The notes under the pieces are model-generated. The model was not told the DNA's origin and did not search any database. It saw only the letters and a list, made by a program, of their open reading frames with translations. This document shows, in pieces, positions 8,629 through 19,233 of a stretch of 37,336 nt of DNA (position 1 is its first letter; each line of letters opens with the position of its first letter). The translations under genes and the position numbers were made by a program. Where the stretch lies: NCBI GenBank assembly GCA_024220525.1, contig JAMYWO010000348.1, positions 1 to 37,336 of the forward strand, given 5' to 3'. Source of the DNA: Cochliopodium minus (lineage: Eukaryota > Discosea > Himatismenida > Cochliopodiidae).

Positions 8629-11600
8629 TTATTTCATCTTCTTGCTGTGCTCGCTCAAAAAAATTCTGGAAGAAGGGATCCAGAAGGAATCAAGGTCGAA
8701 ATAAAATTTGAATGTGGAATAGTCATTGCGCAGCTTCAAGGAAGACAAGTAGGAGACCACAGAGTCGAGATAGTCGAACCAAGCCCCAGAAAATTTGGAA
8801 TAAATGCAGAATAAAGACCATTGCTCCTCTGTAAACAAAGATTGGATCTTAACAGAAAAAAAAAAAAATTTCATAAATAAAAAAAAAAATAAAATTTAAA
8901 ATAATATAAAAAAAATACCCAAGCAATAATAAGACTAGTTGCAAGCATCTTTTCAAAGAGAGGTATATGTTCAGAGTTTTTATGATAAAAAGAAGCGCCG
9001 AGCTTGCTCTTTAGATGGAGGGTACACTTGAGCTTCGAGAGCCCCACAGTGGATAACACGGCGTTGTCAAGCTCAAAGAGACACCCACCTGATTTCGGAA
9101 GAAGAGAAAGAGCTTTATGTACTGACTTATCATCTATTTCGTGATTTACTAGATCCGAATTTAAAAAAATAAATAAAATTAAAATTAAAAAATATAAATA
9201 AAAATAAAATTATAACACTTAAAATTAAAATTAAAAAAATACCTTTTTCTTTTTCTTTCTCATTAAAAAAAATTTTTTCTTGTTCTTCAAGACAATTCTC
9301 ATCTTGAAAATATCCATATTCACCTTTTTTTTCCAAAGATTAAAAAATCAGATGAAATGATTATAAAACTTTACCTTCTCCTTCTGTGTACTCGTATTCA
9401 TATTCGCCTTTAAAAAAGTGAAAAAGAAAATTAATAAAAAAATAATAAAAAAAAAAAATAAAAATAAAAAAAAATAAAAAAAATAAAAAATTTAATTTAA
9501 CCTTCTCCCTCTGTGTACTCCCCTTCATCCTCTCCATAGTAATTGAGATTTCCTCCATGAAATGAATAATCTCCATTATTGGTTGTTTTCGAAAAAACTG
9601 ATACGCTGGACTGAGCTGAGGAAATCTCTTCCAAAAATTTTCCTGATATAAAAAAAACATAAAAAATAATCAAACATTAAAAAAAATGAATTAAATAATG
9701 AGAAAATGTTGTGTTTGAATGAATATTCCCCAGATAAATATGCGAGATAGACAGTGTAGAATGAGAAAATGTTTTAACCAGTTTCAACGTCAATTCCTAC
9801 AATGTGAGACTTTGCATGACCATGTTTTCCTGTCTTAGAGTTACGAACATCCGACTAATGTTGACAACAAAAAAAAATTAAAAATAAAAAAAAGAAATTT
9901 AATTAAAATTACCACTTTACAGAGTCTTCCCTTTATCATCACCAAATTATTTTTCTTTAACTGTGAGTACGTGGTTTCCTCTGAATTTAGTTCACTTGTA
10001 GGCAGTGTATCCTTGCCTCCGAAAACACTTTGACCATTATGATCCTCATAAACTTTAAAAAATAATTTTAAAAAAATATAATAAAGAGAATTGTTTACCT
10101 TTTTCTTTATCTTTCTCAATCTGCTTCCACCCAGTTGATTTTCTGGCAGTCTGTTTTGTTCTTCCTATTCTTAGGGGTTCTACCAACTCAGGTGATTCTT
10201 TCTTTTCAATAAAAGAAAAATCAAAACTTGGATTTTCTCCTTTCGTGAAAAAACATATTTAAAATTAAAAAAAATTTAAATAATCTTGAAAAAAGAAAAA
10301 TCAAAAAAAAAAATACCAAGAAATTTTAAAGATGATTTAGATTCATTTTCTACTAAAACACTCTCAAAAATATTGCTTTCTTTCTCAAATTGCTTCCTAG
10401 GAGCTTTTCCACCAGTTGATTTTCTGGCAGTCTGTTTTGTTCTTCCTATTCTTAGGGGTTCTACCAACTCAGGTGATTCTTTCTTTTCAATAAAAGAAAA
10501 ATCAAAACTTGGATTTTCTCCTTTCGTGAAAAAACATATTTAAAATTAAAAAAAATTTAAATAATCTTGAAAAAAAAAAATAAAGTTATACCACTATAAT
10601 CAAAAAATGGTTCGTTGATATCGTTTTCAATTGAAGCTTTGTCTTCTTTTTCTTTTTGTTGTCGAGTTGAAGAGAGTGGAGCTGATCCCCCTGTTGAGAG
10701 ACCAGCCGTTTGTTTGGTTCTTCCTTTCCTGACTGTCCCAAAGACAGACAAATCTTCAATCTTCTCGCCACTCAAAAAATTGAAACTTGGTTTATCTATT
10801 TTTTATTGTCAAAAAATGAGATTAAAATAAAAAATAATAAAAAAATTTGCCATATTCTTTTTCTTCATCTTTCTCAAATTGCTTCCTTGGAGCTTTTCCT
10901 CCAGTTGATTTTCTGGCAGTCTGTTTGGTTCTTCCCCCCTTTCTTAGGGGTTCTATCAACTCAGTTGATTCTTTCTTCTCAAATAAATCAAAACTTTGTT
11001 CTTCCATTGTTCATGAAAAAATAATTTAAAACAAAAAAACTTAAAATAATCTTAAAAATTACCCAAAAATGATTCATCGACTTTAAGTTTTTTTTCATCC
11101 TCTCCACCTTCTAGCTGATTAAAAGGTGATTCCACTACCTTTCTTCCAAAACCTTCTTTAAATGATTGCTCATCACCTAATGTAGGTTTTTTCCTTCTTC
11201 CTTTTTCCCTAAAACAAAATTCTTTAAAAATTTAAATTAATAAATTTTAAAATTTTTGGACCTCTCTAACTTTTCTTGATTTCTTTTGATTTTTAAAAGC
11301 TCCAAATAACTTTTTTGATTCAAAGTGTCACCTCCTTTGGGCGAGCCAACAAGTTTCTGCCTTTCTCTCTCGTGCATTCTCGACTCTTCTTCTTCCCTCT
11401 TCATGGCGAAATCTGATTTCCTCTTCTCCTCGCAAAGCTCCGAAAAATTGATAAACTGATCATGACTCTTTTCTATTAAAGCATCAATGCAAAGTTGTTC
11501 GTCGTTAGTCACGTCCAAAGAAGATCCAACCCTTTCTATTTCCTGCAAAACTTCTTCGCTTGGTTGCTTACCGTGGAATTGGCTGATTTTAAACTTGTTT

Positions 11601-14600
11601 TTGTAAAGCATAAAGTTTATCAGAGAGGTGGCTCTATCTTTATCAAGTTTGCTCCAGATATCGATCAGTTGATTATCATCAATTATCAATTCATCCTTCC
11701 AATTCATATAAGATCTTTTAGAAGAGAAATAAAAATGAAAAAATAGTTTAAATTAAATAATTCATACAAAATATCAATGTCTGTTTGATCAATCAACTCA
11801 CTAATTTTCCTTATCTTAGATTGATCTATATGTTCGTTTTGTTTTCTCTCTTCGATGGCAATAAAAGAAGTGTAAGGAGTAACCAAGTTGTACTGTATTC
11901 CAAGCCTGATTGCTTCTTCCTTGAAATTCTTCTTTTTGAGCTGAGTTTCAATCTTGTCGAGATCTCCATACACAGAATCATCATTATCCTTCTCCCTTAT
12001 GATCGCCTTGGCGCACAAAGTATGGAGAATGTTTCCATTTCTAAACAGGAGCTCAGATGTGCTCACTCCATGTTCAATAACCTCCGAACCTATCTTTGAG
12101 TACAAAGTTGCTCTCGTACAATGATCGATAAATCCTGATAATGTTTTAGAAGTTAAATTTTTTTAAAAAATAAATTTTACCATAAACCATCTGCCTATTT
12201 CCACTAAATAATGAACTAAACTGTTCGGGAGATTGCTGTACTTTCAATTTTTCGTTTTCTATGTGCCAGATTACGTTAATATCAGTCAAGACGGGTTGTT
12301 GAGATTTCTCAATAAACTCCTTTAAATGAAACAAACAATTAATCAAAAGAAAAACAATCAAAATTCTTATATTTTTTACATTGACTTTTGAGATCACTTG
12401 GGTGTCATTTGGAGCGATGTAAGAATGCAGACCTCCACCTAAAACTGCCATTTTTTTAATCATGTATCTATTTATAGAACTTCCTACTCCCAAAGTGAAT
12501 AATCTTGTGTGAGAAACATTCTCTTTAATCAAATTGAACACGTATGATTCATTGGAGACTTGTCCATCACTCAATAGAATGACATTTCTCAAAACACTAT
12601 TTCCCTTGCATTCTCCAATCTTGTAAATGGGTTTTAAGGCTGTCCAAAGATCACTTTTAAAAATAAATAAATTTAAATCAATTAAAAATTGAAATCTTTT
12701 ACGATCCTCCATAATTTGCTTTGATAGAATCAACATGAGAAATAGCTTTTTGTTTGGAGATTTGATCATCAATAGATACGGATTCACGGAATAGCCAAGA
12801 AATCGTGGATCCAAATTCCACAATGTTAAAAACACAACCAAAGGGAAGATTGTTGATGAAATATTTCAAGATGAGCTTGAGATCGCCCAAACTCTGTCCT
12901 TTCATCGAAGAACTTCTGTCAACCAAAAAGATAATCTCTCCCCCTTCTTTCTCATACTGAAAATTAGGACAAAAAGATAACATTCCACAATGGCTGCCTT
13001 TCTCGTTAACTTCAACCCACATCCTAGGCTCATAAGGGTTTTCTATTTTAATTTGGAGAACAAAATCAACCTCTAGAGGCTCGTTTTGATCTTTGAGTTC
13101 AAGAAAAGCCACTGTCTCAGTCTTTTTGATTCTGATGTGATGAGAATGAGATTGGATCGTTTGTATTTTGTAAGGCATTTCAACAGAAACTTGCAATGAC
13201 AAGCCAGGCTTTTCTTTTATCTTGATTGTATCCATCTGATTCTGAGTAATCTCGTTTAGCGAGCTTTCACAAGAAGGAGGGTAAACAGTGGAAGGCAAAG
13301 TCCAGGAAATTTCCCCTCCCAAGAAGTTCAACTCAGTGACATAGGTTATCTTGATAAGAACCTCGGAACCAGCAGGGAGGTTTCCAACCGATACAGTAAA
13401 AATGTCCTTGTTGTCTTCGCTTTCATCCATCAAATAAGCACCATGACCTATAAGTAAGTCAAACATTAGAAAACGTTTAAATGAAAAAAATGCTTTACCT
13501 TTGGATATAGCATCTTTATATTCTTTCCTTGCTTCTTCTTTTTCTTTGACTTTTCCAATTATGTGCTTCCCATTGATAAAAGCTTCAAATCCACAAACAG
13601 AGCTCATTTCATCAAGAGGGAACACGTACTTGGCTTCTATAGGAACACTCTCTTCATTTTTGTAATGCTGAAAGATCACTATCTCTCCAATCATGTCCAA
13701 CAACTTTGATTTGACAAAAACAGATTTTAGAGGCAATGGTCTCCCACTTGTTGTCCTCAAACCACTCTCTACTTTTTTTGGTTCTTTCTTAACTTCTTGG
13801 ATTAGATTTAAATTGAGTCCTGACAATTGATCTATATCCTCTTCTCTGTTAGAAAAAATGTTGGGAGGTATTTCTAATTTTACTTGGTTATCCCCTTCTA
13901 AAGTGAACTCTATAAGATGCCCGATGTATTGTTGGTTTTGATTGTAAATGACAAACTCATCATCTTTGAAATCACTTCCTCTTACTCCCTGAACAGAATG
14001 GAAAGAAGGAGGAGCATCTTTAAAAAAAATTGTTAATAAAAAAATTAAAGACAACAAAAAAAAAACAAAATTAAAGACATATGTTGTAGTTACCTTCAAG
14101 ATGAGGTTGTTGTTTCCAAAATTGTTTCGTATTTCCCAAAGCAACATTACATGCGAACATGAATCTAGTTCCTCTATTTCCTGTGTTAGTATAAATTGCG
14201 CTGGTGGAAGCTTCAGGAGCAAAATAGATTCCTGCACCAAGGAACCCATAATCTGTTCTCTTTACCCCCAAGTTGACAACAGACTTTGGCAGAAGTATTC
14301 CTATTTAAATTAAATTTAAATTTTAAATAATTAAATTATTTGAAGGATCTACCTCTACTTAAGATTCCAACCATGTAACCAGTTTTGGATCCATGAAAAA
14401 GAATTTTTTGGTTGTTGATGTCTGATCTGAAAACATTTCTCTCAAGATGTCTATTCACAGAAAAAATCCTCTTTATTTTGATCGATTTATCTTTGACGAG
14501 ATCAGAAACAGACTGAAACTCATGAGAGTTTCTTGCCAAAGATTCCAAACTGCACCTCAAAGATCTGTACTTAAGTTCGACAGGTGACATCAAAGATCCC

Positions 14601-16108
14601 CTAGTGACTTCACCAACATTCAAGATGTCCTTCAACAGTTGTACAAGCTCTTGTTGTTCGTCATACTTTTGGGAGTCATCGATAACAAGTTTGTTGGTTT
14701 GAGGAATAGTATTGTAGTATTGGGAAGAAAGAGAAACAAGTTTGCTTTCCTTTTCTATCTCATCTCCCTTTATGGTTTGCCCTATCTCAAGTAAGATCAC
14801 TTGTCCTTTTTCCACTTGTGGAAGGGAAAGTGTCCCCAGGGGTGTTTTGATGATCCCTTCCGACACCAACTGCCCTTGGATCTTTTGAGAAAGAACGTGA
14901 TTGGCCTCGTAGAAGATATAATCGACGAGATCAGCGACATCTTGATCCAGATTGGATATTTTTTGATTGGTGTTGATCAATAGCTCTGATTTCAGCTTTT
15001 CAGATCCCATCTTCTTCAATGATAACTCCATCACTTGATATCTGCTTTGGATCTTTTGTTCATATAGAATGGAATACAATACCTCGCCTTCTTCAATGGT
15101 GGTTATTTCCCTGCATTGCTTGGATCCTTCATAATCCTTTTGCTCAAGCAAATCCACTGATCCTTCTTGTGTGAATACACGAAATTTAAAGGTTTTATTT
15201 CCATCTTGCATTGATTCTCCCACATGCAATTCAATTACATAAAAAGATTGATTATTCTGAAGAATATCGTTTCTTATAATTTCATATTTTTCTTCTGGAA
15301 ACTCGTTGGGAAAATCATTTGTTGGAGAATATTCCAGTATTGGTATATTTTCCAATGATAATTTTGGTTTCTTTATTACATATGGTTTTGGAACTGCCAA
15401 AATGATTATTATAACGAATAAATCAATATTAATCAAATTATCTTACCTGATATACATCCAAACATTATATTTTTCTTGATGATTTCATATTGTTCTTTCT
15501 CATCTCTCATGTTTGTATCTATCATCAAAATATACCCTCCAAAATTCAATATTTGCTTCATTTGTGAACAATCTTCTATATAATCAGATTTGAGAAGAGG
15601 GATTCTATATTGTTTAGCCAAATTGATATTTATAGATTCATAATCATTTGATTCTGTGATATAATGGGTTGTCTAAAAAGAAAATTTTTAAAATTATAAG
15701 ATTAAATTAATATTATTATACCCTTTTGGTGAGGACATGTGATAGTTTTCCTCCATTCCTCTTGATGCATTTTTTCAAATTTTTTTTTTTCTTTATATTT
15801 TTTAATTCCAAGAAAATCTTGAAGCCATTGAATAAGTTGGATTGATTATTTGGAGATGAAGATAGATTTTGCATATTTGAATTGAGGATCTTTGAAACAT
15901 CAACCTTGAAATTTTTTTCGCTTTCATATTTATCAACGGGCAACAATTTACTCATGAATTTGTTGATATCAATTTCTTTATCAATGGTTGTCTCCGATAT
16001 ATTTTCAAATTCTTGGATATTAATTCCTCCCTTATAATATTGATATAGTGAATTAATAGAATCCTCATTTAATCTATTTCTTTCATCAAAAATGAGAGGT
16101 TGTTTCAT
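8629..16108 (-). CDS. PARP4: PARP4-like ADP-ribosyltransferase (BRCT-WGR-PARP-VIT-vWA) with H3-tail repeats and an eIF5A domain, 22 exons, about 2040 aa
   Basis: Exons: 16108-15722, 15672-15447, 15393-14353, 14300-14094, 14017-13499, 13447-12703, 12653-12380, 12319-12181, 12134-11768, 11714-11262, 11208-11063, 11000-10851, 10795-10592, 10520-10317, 10239-10099, 10052-9913, 9854-9779, 9642-9502, 9407-9375, 9323-9243, 9148-8919, 8847-8629. They sum to 6123 nt without a stop. Domains: BRCT (about 100-180), WGR-like region (about 255-340), PARP regulatory helices, and catalytic domain with H538 (LFHGS), Y577 (GIYFAPEAS) and E641 (EFVIYNQ), the full H-Y-E triad. Then VIT (about 690-830) and vWA (about 930-1130; MIDAS DRSSS, LLSDGQ). 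This order is that of vault PARP (PARP4). Residues about 1500-1890 carry four H3-tail peptides, an eIF5A-like domain and an acidic tract. The last 120 residues match the usual C-terminal domain of VIT/vWA proteins. Exon 21 could also start at 9126 in the same frame. Confidence 0.88.
9300..9541 (-). other. Acidic Glu/Gly/Tyr tract resembling a tubulin C-terminal tail (PARP4-like gene, exons 18-20)
   Basis: Across three exons the protein reads YYGEDEGEYTEGEG, then EYEYEYTEGEGEYGYF. Exon 19 is only 33 nt (11 codons) and repeats the YTEGEGEY unit of exon 18. The E-G-E-G-E and EEY-like pattern resembles the poly-modified tails of alpha- and beta-tubulin. The resemblance is compositional, and this is a suggestion only. 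Confidence 0.4.
9593..9975 (-). other. eIF5A N-terminal (hypusination) domain embedded in the PARP4-like protein
   Basis: Exons 16-18 encode LKKNNLVMIKGRLCKV, SDVRNSKTGKHGHAKSHIV, and GIDVETGKFLEEI. This is the eIF5A SH3-like domain almost residue for residue, including the hypusine loop S-K-T-G-K-H-G-H-A-K. The lysine that would be hypusinated is at about residue 1791 (codon 9827-9825). The C-terminal OB-fold of eIF5A is absent and exon 16 has no start codon, so this is not a stand-alone eIF5A gene. Introns interrupt it right before the loop (9912-9855) and after GIDVET (9778-9643). Confidence 0.9.
9697..9773. mobile_element. Short inserted segment with 14-bp flanking direct repeats, inside PARP4-like intron 17
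   Basis: AATGAGAAAATGTT occurs at 9697-9710 and again at 9760-9773. Between them lies GTGTTTGAATGAATATTCCC, continuing to GACAGTGT (9711-9757). Nearly the same 47-51 nt occur at 37267-37317. The flanking repeats look like a target-site duplication. No poly(A) tail is evident. Confidence 0.6.
10121..10165 (-). other. H3-tail copy 4 (truncated), exon 15 of the PARP4-like gene
   Basis: It reads GRTKQTARKSTGWKQIEKD: H3 residues 2-12 are intact, then an in-frame deletion relative to copy 3 removes the K14-A-P-R stretch. The preceding spacer (ENPSFDFSFIEKKESPELV) is identical to that of copy 3. Confidence 0.9.
10131..10294 (-). repeat. 164-bp direct repeat, copy A (matches 10412-10575)
   Basis: Positions 10131-10294 and 10412-10575 appear identical over 164 bp, offset by 281 bp. 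Each contains most of an H3-tail exon, its acceptor site and part of the upstream intron, so an exon-plus-intron block was duplicated recently. Confidence 0.92.
10387..10446 (-). other. H3-tail copy 3 (intact), exon 14 of the PARP4-like gene
   Basis: It reads GRTKQTARKSTGGKAPRKQF. This equals histone H3 residues 1-20 except Ala1 to Gly and Leu20 to Phe, so K4, R8, K9, S10, T11, K14, R17 and K18 are all present. Confidence 0.95.
10412..10575 (-). repeat. 164-bp direct repeat, copy B (matches 10131-10294)
   Basis: This is the partner of the preceding repeat. Beyond the exact block, homology continues into the H3-tail coding part but with the 12-nt in-frame difference that truncates copy 4. Confidence 0.92.
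10665..10724 (-). other. H3-tail copy 2 (degenerate), exon 13 of the PARP4-like gene
   Basis: It reads GRTKQTAGLSTGGSAPLSST. R2-T3-K4-Q5-T6-A7 are kept, but R8-K9 became G-L, K14 became S and R17-K18 became L-S. Only the K4 half remains modifiable in the H3 manner; S10 and T11 remain. Confidence 0.9.
10796..10850 (-). other. GC-AG intron between H3-tail exons 12 and 13
   Basis: On the minus strand the donor is TATG|GCAAAT and the acceptor AAATAG. It is the third GC-AG intron of the window and keeps phase 1, joining EKDEEKEY to DKPSFNFLSG. Confidence 0.7.
10876..10935 (-). other. H3-tail copy 1 (intact), exon 12 of the PARP4-like gene
   Basis: It reads GRTKQTARKSTGGKAPRKQF, identical in protein to copy 3 but with several synonymous DNA differences. 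It is preceded by EQSFDLFEKKESTELIEPLR, a variant of the spacer before copies 3 and 4. Confidence 0.95.
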
Positions 16109-16208
16109 TTGCTTTTTTATTTTAATTTTATTTTTCAATTTTTATTTTTTATGGAATTTTCTAAATTTTGAAAAAAAGTTTGGTATTCAAAAATAATTTA
16201 ATTTAATT

Positions 16209-18940
16209 TTAAATTCCCAATCTCTTCAAGAAAGCTTTTTGATTAAAATCCCTCCCCAAAAAGTCCAATATCATCTTTGATAGAAAAAAAAATAAAATTT
16301 TCATGATTTTAAAGAAATTTTAATACCTGATTTCCTTCTTCCAAACAACTTTTTTCAAGAACAAATTTTCTAAATTTGAGACCTACTTGCTGGTTCAAAA
16401 TTCCTTCACTTTCAAACAAAGAAAAGACATCCTAAAAGTTGATAAAAAAAAAAGAGTAAATGGAAAAAAGTTTTTTTTTAACTTACTTGAGCAATGACCT
16501 CAGAATAGAGGTAAGAGTAGTACCCTTACAAAAAAAAATAAACATTTTTATATTTATTTTAATAAATTTGGAAATAATACCAGCGTTGTATCTAATAAGA
16601 TTTAAAATTAACAAAAAATATTAAAATTAAAACAAAACTTTACCCAGTTGTAAGATGCATGAAACTAGAATATGGCTGTGTTCCAGCGAGAGGAGAAATA
16701 GTGCTGTACTTGGTGAAATATTTTTGCCAGTTAGATTCTAGGTCTTGAAGATGTCCATCAACACCGTGAATACATAAATCAAACATACTCATTCCTATTA
16801 ATCTTCTCCAACCATAACCTTCATTACTTTTAAAAATAAATACTTTATCAAAAAAAAAAAACTTTTTTTTTTACGCAACTGCAGAAGCTGAAAGATTTTC
16901 AATGATACTCTTTGGAAGTGGTTCTCCAGATTTGTAATGAGAGGAACATTTGACCAGTACTTCCTCCTTAAAACTCCAATTCTCAAAAGACATGGAAGGA
17001 ACTTCCAAAAAGTCATGTTCGACTTTAAAAAAATTGAAAAAAAAACTAATAAAATGGTTAAGTCTTTTATAAAAAATATACCACTATCCCAAGCCCAATT
17101 ACATCTCTCGTATTTTGATTTACAAAGTACAGAGTGCATCTATAAAAATTTGGTAATTTAAATTAATTTTTATAGATGATTTTTTCCTTACAACATGACC
17201 AAACTCGTGAAAAAAAGTTTGAACCTCGCTGAATCTTAAAAGTGAAGGAAGGTTAGAAGTTGGAGGAGAAAAGTTAGTGACCATGGCGGAGGAAGTATAA
17301 ACCGGTTCATCATCATCGATTTGTCCTTTTAAGAAAGTTAAACTTTAAAAATATCTTTAAAAAAAGAATTGATCCATTTACTTTTGGTTACTGGCCAACA
17401 AGCAGCATGGCTGTATTTTCCTATGAAAGATTGATAAGGATAGAAAGAAAAATAAAAAGACTAACCATCTCTAGGAAAAAGATCCAAATAAAAATTTCCA
17501 AGATACTCTTTATTCTCTGAATCAAAAACAGAATAACACTAAGAGACAAATGTTTATTTTTTAAAGAATTAATAAAAATTAAATAAAAAAAAATTACCAA
17601 AACTTCTTTGTGCCAAACATCAGCATTTTCTTGCTTGACAAATGAAAGACGCAAAACACTCTCGTAAACAGAAAATACTCCCTGAATGACCTTGTCAAAA
17701 GGGAAATACTCTCTGATCACCTCGTCGTCAATATTATATTTCTCTTTTAGCCTTCTCTTTTGGTAATAGTTTATGTCATACAAGTTTATCTTCCCGTCAA
17801 ACTCTTCTTTCCTTTCCTTTGTTTCTTCTTCTTTGAGCTTTAACATATGTTGCATTTCTTCCTTTAAAATAGGTTCTAATAACTGGCTTGTTTGCTCTAA
17901 AAATTTGATGGCATTTTCGGGTGTTTTTACAAGCTTTTCATTTCCAAAAAAAAAATAAGCAATTTTTAAATGATGATTAAAAAAATATAATACTTTGATA
18001 TCCAACATAAAATGTGAATCAGATTTAAACCCCAACAACTTTGCAGCTGCAAAAAAAAAATAATATTTGCTGAATATAAAAATTAAATTGAAAAGCTTCT
18101 CACCTTCATTTCTCAATTTCAGGACTTCTTTCAAAGTGTCAACATTATTTTTATCTACGCATTTATTACCTGCAGTTTCTAGCATTTTCTTCCTTGTGGA
18201 AGAGATTTTGCACTGTTCCAAAATTGGGAAAAGATGTGGATATCTCAGTGTAACTTTTTAAGAATATATGAGTATGTTTGAGAAATATTAATTGTTACCA
18301 TCATATTTTCCATCTTTTAATTCGAGCGAATCAAGAAATGAGGAAGGCATACCTTCCAATTCTTCTTTGTTTAATTGAACTGTGGTGGTATCATCATTCA
18401 CATTTTTGTTGAATTGTAGGCTCAATTCATTTATTTTGAGCCTCAATTTGCTTACTTCTTCTCTCTTTTCCTTTTCCAAATTCAATCCTAATCTCAAGAA
18501 ATCTTGATGATATTTCTTGAATAGAACTTGATCTTCTTTATCCAAATCCTCAATTTTGTTATGTGACTTGAATTCTTCTAATACATTGAATATTTCAAGA
18601 TTGGATGCATTATTCAAGATTGTTTTCTCAAATAATTTTTTAGCTTCACTATATGGAATACAAATTTAATTATTAAAAAGTTATTCAGCTGATACCTTGA
18701 TGACTCTCTTATTTCTTTATCTGGTGAAACAAGTGATAAAAAGGAGATGGGATTGCATCTATTGAATAGTCTGGCGTTAGTTTTTTGTAATGCACGGACT
18801 GTATTCTGAAAATTTCTCTGATTGGGCTTTATCTTAATTATTTTCTTTATATCATCTTGATTCTCGATGATATATTTGTTGATTAATGTTTTAATTTCAG
18901 ATTCCTTCTTTATGAATGAAGGCAAATTTGTTTTTGACAT
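16209..18940 (-). CDS. M3-family metallopeptidase (thimet oligopeptidase/saccharolysin type), 15 exons, 662 aa
   Basis: Exons: 18940-18696, 18648-18299, 18253-18104, 18046-17994, 17933-17598, 17538-17466, 17420-17382, 17325-17192, 17139-17082, 17022-16875, 16826-16644, 16591-16581 (11 nt), 16524-16487, 16431-16327, 16274-16209. The zinc motif HEFGH lies in FFHEFGHVMH, with the third ligand region in EHDFLEVPSMSFENW. Other family landmarks are INLYDINYYQKR, FYLDLFPRDGKYSHAACW and GYNAGYYSYLYSEV (the substrate-binding Gly/Tyr loop, whose GYNAG piece is supplied by the microexon). Length is close to human THOP1 (about 690). No targeting peptide is obvious, so cytosolic degradation of short peptides is the expected role. 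Confidence 0.93.
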
Positions 18941-19233
18941 TTTTTTCTTTTGTCAAAACTATATTTTTTGACGTTTATTTTTAGAATTAAAATTGCTTGG
19001 AGAATGAATTTAAAAAGAGATAGTCATGGTAAATGGTTTTCTTTTATCTTTACGAAAAATTTTTTTTTTGTTGATCAATTTTTAAAGGTAAAAATTTGTA
19101 TCTAATAACAAAATCTAAGAAATGGTCAATATAGATAGATCATTTGGAGTTTATAATATGAAAATATTAAAATTAATTTTTTGATGTAAATTTCTTAATT
19201 TCAATATATTTATAAAAATAATTTAAAAAAAAT
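18941..19233. promoter_or_regulatory. Shared upstream region of two divergent genes
   Basis: These 293 bp separate the starts of the M3 peptidase (-) and the C2/ankyrin gene (+). The stretch is AT-rich with A- or T-runs next to both ATGs. No specific element can be named. Confidence 0.4.

Noticed and set aside
9593-11000. Separate histone H3 and eIF5A genes, or an assembly chimera, instead of one fusion
   Set aside because: There is no histone fold, no OB-fold and no start codons. All exons join in consistent phases into the PARP frame, and the VIT/vWA-type C-terminal domain follows downstream.
15716-16138. PARP4-like start at 16138
   Set aside because: The codon there is TTG. The first ATG in frame is at 16108, which also lies next to the expected leader.
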